A stretch of DNA of 9,212 nucleotides from Burkholderiales bacterium (GTDB lineage: Bacteria > Pseudomonadota > Gammaproteobacteria > Burkholderiales > JAEUOS01). Positions 1 through 6,011 of this stretch are shown piece after piece. The notes beneath the pieces were generated by a model, which ran no database searches, was not told the DNA's origin, and worked only from the letters and a program-made list of their open reading frames with translations. The translations under genes were made by a program, and so were the position numbers. The stretch lies in assembly GCA_947456845.1 (NCBI GenBank), contig CANGUJ010000130.1, forward strand, positions 1 through 9,212. The letters run 5' to 3'. The first letter of the stretch is position 1, and each line of letters starts with the position of its first letter.

Positions 1-72
1 GCGATCGCGCAACGCTATCGCTTTTTCAGCTACGGCGACGCGATGCTGCTCTCCCGCGCGGCCGGCGCCTGA
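1..72 (+). CDS. queA: QueA C-terminus (S-adenosylmethionine:tRNA ribosyltransferase-isomerase), 5'-truncated
   Basis: These are the last 23 codons and TGA stop of a gene that begins before the window. The frame reads AIAQRYRFFSYGDAMLL and then a short tail. The YRFFSYGDAM string is the highly conserved C-terminal signature of QueA, the cytoplasmic enzyme that transfers and isomerises the ribosyl group of S-adenosylmethionine onto 7-aminomethyl-deazaguanine in tRNA to give epoxyqueuosine. In many proteobacteria tgt follows queA on the same strand. Here the next gene is a convergent amidase, so this is the edge between a housekeeping gene and an accessory catabolic cluster. Identification rests on the short C-terminal motif only, but that motif is distinctive. 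Confidence 0.85.
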   Translation, partial: AIAQRYRFFSYGDAMLLSRAAGA

Positions 73-95
73 AGGCCGGCGCCTCAGCGCCGGCC
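60..95. terminator. GC hairpin between convergent queA and amidase genes, with direct repeat
   Basis: Positions 74-82 (GGCCGGCGC) and 87-95 (GCGCCGGCC) form a perfect 9-bp inverted repeat around a 4-nt loop, CTCA (83-86). The loop contains the amidase stop codon (TGA on the minus strand, 84-86). The 11-bp string GGCCGGCGCCT also occurs directly repeated at 60-70 and 74-84, so the right arm could pair with either copy. It is placed to end transcription from both sides, but neither strand has a T-run after the stem. A classical intrinsic terminator is therefore not proven; it could act as a transcript-end stabiliser. Confidence 0.5.
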
Positions 96-1376
96 GGCCA
101 GCGCGGACTGGATCGCCACGCCAAGTTCAAGCACCGCCATGTCTTCACCGGGCGCGCCCAGCACCTGCAGCCCGCAGGAAAGTTCGCCCTCGGCACAAGG
201 CATGGGCAATGAAAGTCCCGGCGCACCCGCCACATTGCCCAGCACCGTGAGGTCGGCCTGGTTGGCCGGCGGCGTGGCATCAAAGCTGAAAGGCAATTGC
301 GGCGCGGTGGGCAAAAGCAGGCACTCCGCGTCACCCAGCAATCGGCGGAACAGGGGCGTGCCTGTCTCGAGCAGCACCAGGGCGCGGGCCATGTCGCGTG
401 ATCCCTTGCCCTCCGCCCATGCCATGGCAGCGGCCATGTCGCCAGGGAAGGCGTCGCGCCCGGCGCGCCACTGCGCATCGAAGGTCACCAGCATTTCGGC
501 CTCGGACAACAGCAGGCCGGCGCGGCGAATCGCGCTCAACTCGCAGGCGGGCGGATCGAAACGCTTGATCGCATGGCCCCGGGAGGCAAGCTCGGCGAGC
601 GTGTGCTCGAAACGCGCCCACACGGCCGCATCGACAGGGGTGCCGAAGGGCGTTGCGGGTGCACGCAGGCGACGCGGTACGGGCCGCGTTGCCCAGCCGG
701 AATAGGCGCGCGCATACGGATCGGCCGCATCGAACCCGGCCGCCAGCGGCAGTGCCTGCTTGAGCGTCTCCACATCCCGCGCCAGCAGACCCACATTGTC
801 AAGCCGCGCACACAAGGGCACGACCGAAGCACCACTGATCGCGCCTGCAGAAGGCTTGATGCCGGCGGTGCCGCAATAGCTGGCCGGAATGCGCACCGAG
901 CCCATGGTGTCGGACCCTAGCGCGAAGTCGGCCCAGCCAGCCGCCACCGCCGCCGCCGAACCACCGCTGGAGCCCCCGGGCACCAAACCCGGATGCGTCG
1001 GGTTGATGCAATTGCCGAAGTCCGCATTGCGGTTGGTGGCGCCGAACGCCGCCGGGTGCATGTTGGCCTTGCCGAGGATCACCGCGCCGGCGGCCCGCAG
1101 GCGCGCCACCACGAAAGCATCCCGGGTCGCGACCTGGCCGCGTCGAAAGCCCAATCCTGCCGTGGTTGGCATGCCGGCCACGTCGATGTTGTCCTTGACC
1201 GCCAGCGTCATGCCGTCGATCGGCGAGAGCGGCCGGCCCGCCGCGTGGCGGGCGTCGCTGGCGCGCGCGGCGGCCAGCGCCCCTTCCGCATCGATGTGAA
1301 TGTAGATGGCCCAGTCCGTGTTGCGCGCCCCGATATCGGCCAGAACAGCCTCGACGCGGGAAGCCTTGCTCGTCAT
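84..1376 (-). CDS. Amidase-signature family hydrolase
   Basis: This is a 430-residue serine hydrolase of the amidase signature family, which cleaves carboxamides to a carboxylic acid and ammonia or an amine; no signal peptide is visible, so it should be cytoplasmic. The catalytic triad can be placed: Lys61 in LAVKDN, cis-Ser136 in GGSSGGS (134-140) and nucleophile Ser160 in SDTMGSVRIPAS. Spacings of 75 and 24 residues match those of fatty acid amide hydrolase. One oddity is Met158, where the nucleophile loop usually has Gly (DTGGS or DIGGS). The length fits the short amidases; the GatA subunit of tRNA amidotransferase is longer, and no gatB or gatC is nearby. The ATG overlaps the stop of the upstream ligase in an ATGA, implying translational coupling. 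In this context it may hydrolyse a small amide or half-amide made or used by the cluster; the substrate is unknown. Confidence 0.88.
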   Translation of the reverse strand: MTSKASRVEAVLADIGARNTDWAIYIHIDAEGALAAARASDARHAAGRPLSPIDGMTLAVKDNIDVAGMPTTAGLGFRRGQVATRDAFVVARLRAAGAVILGKANMHPAAFGATNRNADFGNCINPTHPGLVPGGSSGGSAAAVAAGWADFALGSDTMGSVRIPASYCGTAGIKPSAGAISGASVVPLCARLDNVGLLARDVETLKQALPLAAGFDAADPYARAYSGWATRPVPRRLRAPATPFGTPVDAAVWARFEHTLAELASRGHAIKRFDPPACELSAIRRAGLLLSEAEMLVTFDAQWRAGRDAFPGDMAAAMAWAEGKGSRDMARALVLLETGTPLFRRLLGDAECLLLPTAPQLPFSFDATPPANQADLTVLGNVAGAPGLSLPMPCAEGELSCGLQVLGAPGEDMAVLELGVAIQSALAGRR

Positions 1377-2818
1377 GTTTGCGCTTTCTTGCGTTCGTCC
1401 AGCAGCCGGATCGGCTTCTGGCGGGATTCAACGCCGGTCAGCGCCGAGAGGCTGCCGCGCGGCGACAGTGCCACCCCCACCTCGACGCCGAGGCGCTTTT
1501 TGAGCAGTTCGCGATACGCCGCCACGCGCGACGCATCGGCCTCGCCGCGCGTCTCGATGCGCACCGCGAAAGTCTCGTTGCCTGTGCCATCGGTACCCTG
1601 CACGCATACATATTCGCCGGCGAAGTCGCCCATCTCGGAGAGGATGTTGCCAATCGCCTGCGGATAGACGTTGATGCCCTTGATCTTGACCATGCTGTCG
1701 CTGCGGCCGAGGAAACCGGCGATGCGCCGGAACGGCAGTCCGAGCGCGGAAGCCCCCGGCAGCACCCGGGTGATGTCATGGGTGTTGAAGCGGATGATGG
1801 GGAACAGGTCGTCGATGTAGAGGCAGGTGACGATGATGTCGCCCACCTGCCCCGGCGGCACAGGGCGGCCGCTGTCGACGTCGGCGACCTCCACATACTG
1901 CGCATCCTCCATCAGGTACAGGCCGGCATGGTCAGGGCCCTCGCCGGCGATGGCGCCGGTATCGCCCACCCCATACCAGTCGAATAATTCCACCTGCGGC
2001 CCCCAGACGGCGCCCAGGGAGGCGCGCACCTCGTCGGTCAGGTGGCCACAGATCAGGCGCAGGCGAATGTCCTTGGCAGGGTCGATGCCCTGCTCGACCG
2101 CCACCTGCGCCAGGCGCTTCAGATAGTCGCCGAACCCCACCAGCACGGTGGCGCCGAAGTCGCGCATCAACTCCACCTGCCTGGCCGAGGGGGTTTCGAC
2201 GCCGGTGCCGGCGGACAGGAAGATCGCCGCCGTGTAGCGCGCGATGGTTTCGCGGATGTAATGCCCGCCGTTGATCAGGCCGTGGCCGTATACCGAATGC
2301 ACGACGTCCTGCGCGCCCACGCCCTGCATGCGGTAGATGCGCGCCAGGAGCAGGTTCTGCACCTCGCGGGTCTTGGGGCTGAAGATGAGCGGCTGCGGCA
2401 TGCCGGTGGTGCCCGAGGTGGTGTGCACGATCATCGGCAGGATGCGCCCATCGACCGGGATTTCACGGCCATGGTGGTCACCGAACGGCGGCCGCCGGGC
2501 GATGGCGTCCATCACGTCCTGCTTGCCGAACGCCGGCAGCTTGCCGATGTCGTCGATCGAGGCGATGTCGCTCGCGGCCACCCCGGCGCCGCGCCACAGG
2601 CGTTGGTAGAACGGGATCTGCCAGGCCCGCGCCACCGCCCGCATGAACTGCGCGTTCTGCAGCGCGCGCAGTTCGTCCGCCCCCATGCCGGCGAAGCGGG
2701 CCGGAAAGGCATCCCCGATCGGGTAGGCCCGCGTCAGGGCGGCGGGATCGACAGCCTCGAAATAGGTGGCGGCGTGCACTTGGGTCCGGATAAAGGGCGC
2801 GAGGTTACAAGGGTACAA
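1373..2818 (-). CDS. PaaK-like phenylacetate-CoA ligase family AMP-forming acyl-CoA ligase
   Basis: This protein of up to 481 residues belongs to the ANL adenylate-forming family, closest in style to phenylacetate-CoA ligases, which make an acyl-AMP and then the CoA thioester in the cytoplasm. Visible motifs are the phosphate-binding loop HTTSGTTGMPQ (132-142), WYGVGDTG (281-288) where PaaK has its YG-S-E motif, RFNTHD ending at Asp348, the hinge GRSDSMVKIKGINVYP (371-386), and a C-terminal Lys468 in RQKPIR where the adenylation lysine is expected. The most upstream possible start is TTG at 2818, because an in-frame stop lies at 2825-2827. It lacks a Shine-Dalgarno sequence, and GTG at 2779 (residue 14) is an alternative; the nearest ATG (2828) is out of frame. 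It is first in a pair with the amidase. It probably activates an aromatic or other carboxylic acid; the substrate is not predictable. Confidence 0.85.
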   Translation of the reverse strand: MYPCNLAPFIRTQVHAATYFEAVDPAALTRAYPIGDAFPARFAGMGADELRALQNAQFMRAVARAWQIPFYQRLWRGAGVAASDIASIDDIGKLPAFGKQDVMDAIARRPPFGDHHGREIPVDGRILPMIVHTTSGTTGMPQPLIFSPKTREVQNLLLARIYRMQGVGAQDVVHSVYGHGLINGGHYIRETIARYTAAIFLSAGTGVETPSARQVELMRDFGATVLVGFGDYLKRLAQVAVEQGIDPAKDIRLRLICGHLTDEVRASLGAVWGPQVELFDWYGVGDTGAIAGEGPDHAGLYLMEDAQYVEVADVDSGRPVPPGQVGDIIVTCLYIDDLFPIIRFNTHDITRVLPGASALGLPFRRIAGFLGRSDSMVKIKGINVYPQAIGNILSEMGDFAGEYVCVQGTDGTGNETFAVRIETRGEADASRVAAYRELLKKRLGVEVGVALSPRGSLSALTGVESRQKPIRLLDERKKAQT

Positions 2819-2826
2819 GGAAGGTC

Positions 2827-2860
2827 ATGACGGGTTTTATGACGGGTTTTATGACGGGTT
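2827..2860. repeat. 12-bp tandem repeat ATGACGGGTTTT, nearly three copies
   Basis: ATGACGGGTTTT occurs at 2827-2838 and 2839-2850, followed by a 10-bp partial copy ATGACGGGTT at 2851-2860. The array is flanked by GGTCATG at 2823-2829 and 2865-2871. It lies upstream of the ligase gene and would fall in its 5' leader. Because 12 is a multiple of three, the copies stay in one plus-strand frame, giving MTGF MTGF MTGY at the start of a 28-codon open frame (2827-2913) preceded by AAGGA. It may be a slippage-prone spacer or part of a small leader ORF. Confidence 0.85.
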
Positions 2861-2883
2861 ATGAGGTCATGGCCGGGAAGTCT

Positions 2884-2911
2884 TTGCAGTCGCGCCCGCG
2901 TATGGCAATAT
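2884..2911 (+). promoter_or_regulatory. Possible sigma70 promoter for the GntR regulator gene
   Basis: TTGCAG (2884-2889) and CAATAT (2906-2911) are separated by 16 nt and resemble -35 and -10 elements. A start near 2918 would give a leader of about 20 nt before the ATG at 2937, with no clear ribosome binding site. The candidate operator at 2909-2922 overlaps the -10 and start, as expected for autorepression. The match is weak and prediction is by eye. Confidence 0.3.
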
Positions 2912-2922
2912 GACCGGACAAA
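2909..2922. promoter_or_regulatory. Candidate GntR-family operator, gntR/ligase divergent region
   Basis: TATGACCGGACAAA has an imperfect dyad centred on CCGG (TGaCCGGaCA). It matches the palindrome at 5946-5959, TATGTCCGTACATA, at 11 of 14 positions (TATGnCCGnACAnA). It overlaps the candidate -10 elements of both divergent promoters here, so a bound repressor could shut off the regulator and the ligase-amidase operon together. A short palindrome is the usual type of HutC-subfamily GntR site; assignment to the local regulator is inference. Confidence 0.45.
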
Positions 2923-2950
2923 TTATTCCATAGCCCATGCACCCGCACAA
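2922..2950 (-). promoter_or_regulatory. Possible sigma70 promoter for the ligase-amidase operon
   Basis: On the minus strand TTGTGC (2950-2945) is followed after 17 nt by AATAAT (2927-2922), a 5 of 6 match to the -10 consensus with a 3 of 6 match at -35. Transcription would begin near 2915 and the leader of about 100 nt would include the tandem repeats. The -10 abuts the candidate operator. The -35 lies in the first codons of the divergent regulator gene. Confidence 0.35.
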
Positions 2951-3743
2951 CGCGATGCGGGCAGTCCGACAGCCTCTGTCACCCGAGCAAGTCCCGCGCC
3001 CATTGTCCGCCCCCCGCAAACCCGTTCAACCGCGCTACCGCAGCGTCGCCGATACCCTGATGGAAGGCATCGTCTCCGGCAAGTATCCGGTGGGCGCGGT
3101 GCTGCCGGGCGAAACCGACGTGGCGGCGCAGTTTTCCATCAGCCGCCACACCGCGCGCGACGCCATGCGCCTGCTCGAGCAGGCCGGCATGATCACACGC
3201 CGCCGCCGCGTAGGCTCCACGGTGGTGAGCAGCGAGTTGCCGCTGCGCTACAACCAGCGCATCGAATCCATCAACGACCTGCTCCAGTACAGCAACGCCT
3301 CGCGCATGTCCATCCTCGAGGCGCGCGAGGTGACGCTCACCGAGCCCCAGGCCCAGTTGCTGCGGCTGAAGACCGGGGCGCCGTGCATGTTCCTCACCGG
3401 CATCCGCTACCAGCGCGACGACAACCGGCCGTTCGCGTATTCGGAGATATTCCTGCCGGTCGCAACCCGGGCCACGCGCGAGAAGATGCGCGATCCGCTG
3501 GCGGCGGCGCGCGAGCTGACACGCAAGGTCGACACGCCGCGCCTGCAGAGCATCGAGCAATCCCTGATGGCCGAATCGGCCTCGCGCAAGCTGGCAGGCA
3601 TCCTCAAGCTGCGCGCTGGCGCTGCGCTGCTCAAATCGATGCGGGTGTATTTCGGCAGCAACGGCCGCGTCACGGCGACCTCGACCACCTGGCACGCCGG
3701 CGACCTGTTCAGCTATTCGACCACGCTGACCAAGAGCGGCTGA
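2937..3743 (+). CDS. GntR family transcriptional regulator, HutC subfamily (UTRA effector domain)
   Basis: This 268-residue DNA-binding regulator has a GntR winged helix-turn-helix at about residues 34-98: YRSVADTLMEGIVSGKYPVG is the opening helix, LPGE (57-60) the usual turn, and SISRHTARDAMRLLE (67-81) the recognition helix. From about residue 105 to the end it looks like a UTRA ligand-binding domain, with FLTGIRYQ and FAYSEIFLP strands typical of HutC-type members. About 33 residues precede the DNA-binding domain, so ATG at 2955 (residue 7) or a later start is also possible; neither ATG has a clear ribosome binding site. It sits between the two minus-strand operons and transcribes away from the ligase. 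The family usually represses neighbouring catabolic genes and releases DNA when the substrate or a pathway intermediate binds. Candidate operators are at 2909-2922 and 5946-5959. The effector is unknown. Confidence 0.9.
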   Translation: MHPHNAMRAVRQPLSPEQVPRPLSAPRKPVQPRYRSVADTLMEGIVSGKYPVGAVLPGETDVAAQFSISRHTARDAMRLLEQAGMITRRRRVGSTVVSSELPLRYNQRIESINDLLQYSNASRMSILEAREVTLTEPQAQLLRLKTGAPCMFLTGIRYQRDDNRPFAYSEIFLPVATRATREKMRDPLAAARELTRKVDTPRLQSIEQSLMAESASRKLAGILKLRAGAALLKSMRVYFGSNGRVTATSTTWHAGDLFSYSTTLTKSG

Positions 3744-3776
3744 GCGCCCTGCCCGCGCCGCCGCGCCCGGTACCGA

Positions 3777-5060
3777 TCAGGCCAGCCCGATCGCCTTGGC
3801 CGCCGCCTTGAGGCTTTCGCGATGGTCGGGATGCGCGATGCCGATCACCTGCCGCGCCCGCTCCCGCAGGGACTTGTCGCGCAAATGCGCCACGCCCCAT
3901 TCGGTGACGATGCAGTCGGCATCGGTGGCACCCAGGGTCGCCGGGCCGTCCAGGCGCGCCACCATGCGCGAGATCGCTCCGCCCTTGGCGCACGACGGCA
4001 TGGCGATGATGGCCCGCCCGCCCTTGGCGACCAGCGCGCCGCGGACAAAGTCGGCCAGACCGCCCACGCCGCCGAGATAGCGGTTGCCGCCCAGTTCCGC
4101 GTTGACCTGTCCGAACAGGTCCACCTGCAGGCCGGAATTGAGCGCGGTGAGGCGGTCGGTGCGCGCCAGGGTTGCGCGGATATGGGTATAGGCGCCGGGT
4201 TCCATGCGCACCGCCGGGTTGCGATGCAGGAACTCGTACAGCGCGCGGGTGCCCACCGGATTGCCCATGATGGAGACACCGGGATCGACGCTTTTCATCG
4301 AGTTGTCGATCACGCCGCGCTGCATGAGGCGCATGACGTCGTCATTGATCAGGCCCGAGTGAAAGCCCAGATGCTTGTGGTTCGCAAGCGCGGCCAGCAA
4401 TGCGCCGGCCAGGGAACCGACGCCCACCTGGAGGGTGGCGCCATCGCCGACCAGGCCGGCCACATGGGCGGCGATACGCTCCTCGTCCGCTCCGGGTGCG
4501 GGGTAGGACTGTTCGGGGATCGCCCGGTCGCTCTCGATCACATGGTGGATCGGCACGTCGTCGGGAATCTCGCCGCCGGGGATCACCGGCGCATTCGGGT
4601 TGAGTTCCACGATCACCAGGCGCGCGCGGCGTGCCGCCTCGTACATGTAATTGCGCCCGGCGCCGGCGTACAGCCTGCCGCTGCCTTCATCCCGCACCGC
4701 CTGCATCAGCACCACGTCGCTCGGGATGACCCCGCTGCTCATCGCCGGGCCGAGACGGTGATAGTGCATGGGGTAGATGGTCACCGGGATGGTGCGGCTG
4801 ATCTCGGCGGTGCGAAACAGGCCGCCATAGCTGGACAAGCCCATGCCGTTGCCCTTGGCCGCCAGCGGGCTGCCGGTGATCGAGGCGCCGATGAAGGCGC
4901 TTACCCCCGCCGGGATGCTGGCGGTGCCGAACAGGCGCTCGCACAGGATGAGCGGCTCGCCGGCCATCTGCCCGATGACAATGCCGTCGCCGGCTTGAAG
5001 CAGGGTGGAGAAGTCGAGCGATTCGACCGGCTGCGGCGCGGGCAGGGCACGCGCGCTCAT
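3777..5060 (-). CDS. Acetyl-CoA hydrolase/CoA-transferase family protein (4-hydroxybutyrate CoA-transferase-like)
   Basis: This 427-residue protein belongs to the acetyl-CoA hydrolase/transferase family, which moves CoA between carboxylic acids or hydrolyses the thioester. Conserved blocks are present: LQVGVGSLAGALLAAL (210-225), NSGLQVDLFGQVNAE (308-322), GGVGGLADFVRGALVAKGG (330-348), and the C-terminal CIVTEWGVAHLRDKSLRERA (383-402). A striking departure is HSGL at 234-237, where related CoA-transferases have HTEM with the catalytic glutamate; Gly236 (GGC, 4353-4355) occupies the Glu site. The normal Glu-CoA mechanism may therefore be lost or rearranged. The start ATG at 5060 overlaps the upstream deacetylase stop as ATGA and is chosen over an in-frame start at 5123, which would lie inside that gene. 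It is second in the operon and probably handles a CoA ester of the pathway. Confidence 0.85.
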   Translation of the reverse strand: MSARALPAPQPVESLDFSTLLQAGDGIVIGQMAGEPLILCERLFGTASIPAGVSAFIGASITGSPLAAKGNGMGLSSYGGLFRTAEISRTIPVTIYPMHYHRLGPAMSSGVIPSDVVLMQAVRDEGSGRLYAGAGRNYMYEAARRARLVIVELNPNAPVIPGGEIPDDVPIHHVIESDRAIPEQSYPAPGADEERIAAHVAGLVGDGATLQVGVGSLAGALLAALANHKHLGFHSGLINDDVMRLMQRGVIDNSMKSVDPGVSIMGNPVGTRALYEFLHRNPAVRMEPGAYTHIRATLARTDRLTALNSGLQVDLFGQVNAELGGNRYLGGVGGLADFVRGALVAKGGRAIIAMPSCAKGGAISRMVARLDGPATLGATDADCIVTEWGVAHLRDKSLRERARQVIGIAHPDHRESLKAAAKAIGLA

Positions 5061-5932
5061 GCTTGCCCGCGCGGCACGGCCCGCGCGAAATGGTCGGCGA
5101 TCTCCAGACGGGTGGCCACCCACACGTCGGCGCGCGCCGCCACATGCTCGAGGAAGGCGCGCAACGCGGCCATCCGCCCGGGGCGGCCGATGATGCGCAG
5201 GTGCAGCCCGAGCGACATCATGCGCGGCGCATGCTCGCCCTCGGCGTAGAGCCAGTCGAAGGTATCGATCGCGTAGCGCAGCCAGGCATCGGGCGAGAAA
5301 GCGGGATCGGACCAGAATTTCATGTCGTTGGTGTCGATCGCATACGGCACCACCACCAGCGGCTTGTCCTGGGTGTGGTCCCAGAACGGCCGGTCATGGC
5401 TGAAATCGTCCATGGTGTAGCGGAAACCCTCCTCGGCCAGCAGGCGGCGCGTGTTGTCCGAGGTGAGGTAGCGCGACAGCCAGCCGTACGGCCGGGTTCC
5501 GGTGGTCTTCTCGATCAGCGAGACCGCCTTGCGGATGTAGTCGCGCTCGGCGGACTCGTCGAGATGGTACTGGTTGGCCCAGCGGTAGCCGTGCGAGCAG
5601 GCTTCGTGGCCGCCGCGCACCATGCGCGCGGTGAACTCCGGGGCGCGCTCCAGCGCCACCGCGCAGGCGGTGAAGGTGGCCTTCAGGCCGTGCGCCTCGA
5701 GCAGGTCGAGCACCCGCGGCGCCCCGGCGTTGATGCCGTACCGGTAGTTGCTTTCGTTGGCATGGTTGCGTAGCGGCTTGCGCAGGGCGATGCCGAGTTC
5801 GTCGACCGCCTCCGGATACTTGTCGCCATCGGCGATATTGGCCTCGGCACCCTCCTCGACGTTGATCACCAGCGACAGGGCTAGGCGCTTGCCTGCCGGC
5901 CAGTCGAATGCGGGAAACTCTGCGTAGCTCAT
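5057..5932 (-). CDS. NodB/PuuE-like polysaccharide deacetylase family hydrolase (allantoinase or cyclic-imide-hydrolase-like)
   Basis: This 291-residue protein has the NodB-homology metal-dependent hydrolase fold in its PuuE-like form. Key blocks are SLVINVEEGAE (20-30), where classical deacetylases have TFDDG; RGGHEACSHGYRW (107-118) with likely metal ligands His109 and His114; and LGLHLRIIGRPGRM (241-254), the C-terminal catalytic-histidine block. No signal peptide or membrane helix is seen, so it is cytoplasmic and unlikely to act on cell-wall polymers. Characterised cytoplasmic relatives open cyclic amides, such as allantoin (PuuE) or, as I recall, cyclic imides (a Pseudomonas putida enzyme of similar size). 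The ATG at 5932 is preferred: it follows an AGGCGG-like ribosome binding site, and the in-frame sequence before it (to 6106) is low-complexity and unlike the family. It is first of two genes, overlapping the CoA-transferase homologue by ATGA. The substrate is inferred only as a C-N bond compound. Confidence 0.85.
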   Translation of the reverse strand: MSYAEFPAFDWPAGKRLALSLVINVEEGAEANIADGDKYPEAVDELGIALRKPLRNHANESNYRYGINAGAPRVLDLLEAHGLKATFTACAVALERAPEFTARMVRGGHEACSHGYRWANQYHLDESAERDYIRKAVSLIEKTTGTRPYGWLSRYLTSDNTRRLLAEEGFRYTMDDFSHDRPFWDHTQDKPLVVVPYAIDTNDMKFWSDPAFSPDAWLRYAIDTFDWLYAEGEHAPRMMSLGLHLRIIGRPGRMAALRAFLEHVAARADVWVATRLEIADHFARAVPRGQA

Positions 5933-5945
5933 TGCCGCCTGCACA

Positions 5946-5959
5946 TATGTCCGTACATA
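5946..5959. promoter_or_regulatory. Candidate GntR-family operator upstream of deacetylase/Bug divergent genes
   Basis: TATGTCCGTACATA is a palindrome with perfect 5-bp arms (TATGT/ACATA) and a CCGT spacer. An overlapping perfect 8-bp palindrome, ACATATGT, lies at 5943-5950, and CCGT(6 nt)ACGG at 5951-5964. It lies just downstream of a minus-strand -10-like TATACT (5970-5965), covering the expected start site of the deacetylase transcript. An 11 of 14 match lies upstream of the regulator gene at 2909-2922. The A+T-rich palindrome stands out in very GC-rich DNA. Confidence 0.5.
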
Positions 5960-5964
5960 AACGG

Positions 5965-5970
5965 AGTATA
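5965..5970 (-). promoter_or_regulatory. Possible -10 element for the deacetylase/CoA-transferase operon
   Basis: The minus strand reads TATACT here, a 5 of 6 match to the sigma70 -10 consensus, 32 nt upstream of the ATG at 5932. No good -35 is found at 16-18 nt spacing, so an activator or another form of recognition may be needed. The candidate operator begins 5 bp downstream. Confidence 0.35.
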
Positions 5971-5982
5971 CGCAAGCGCGCC

Positions 5983-6011
5983 TTGACCCGCCCCACCCGC
6001 GCTGCCAGAAT
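5983..6011 (+). promoter_or_regulatory. Possible sigma70 promoter for the Bug-MmgE/PrpD operon
   Basis: TTGACC (5983-5988, 5 of 6) is followed after 17 nt by CAGAAT (6006-6011, 4 of 6). A start near 6018 would leave a leader of about 140 nt before the ATG at 6161. The leader holds a T/G-rich stretch (6011-6035, repeated GTTGT) and a hairpin, CTGCCGG-CGC-CCGGCAG, at 6068-6084. The candidate operator is about 25 bp upstream of the -35. Confidence 0.4.

Noticed and set aside
2042..2830. Plus-strand open frame of about 262 codons opposite the ligase.
   Set aside because: It is antisense to conserved ligase motifs, and the translation shows no domain, only Arg/His/Gly/Ala-rich sequence.
3744..3776. 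Possible bidirectional terminator between the convergent regulator and CoA-transferase homologue.
   Set aside because: Only a short self-complementary CGGTACCG is visible in this 33-bp gap; there is no stable stem and no T-run.
5061..5123. Upstream start giving the CoA-transferase homologue 21 more residues.
   Set aside because: It lies inside the deacetylase gene and adds an Arg/Ala-rich tail. The ATGA overlap at 5060 is the same arrangement as in the ligase-amidase pair.
3822..5249. Long open frame of about 475 codons on the plus strand, antisense to the CoA-transferase homologue and part of the deacetylase.
   Set aside because: Its translation is rich in Arg, His and Ala with no recognisable domain, while the minus-strand reading matches known families throughout. 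Such antisense frames are expected in GC-rich DNA.
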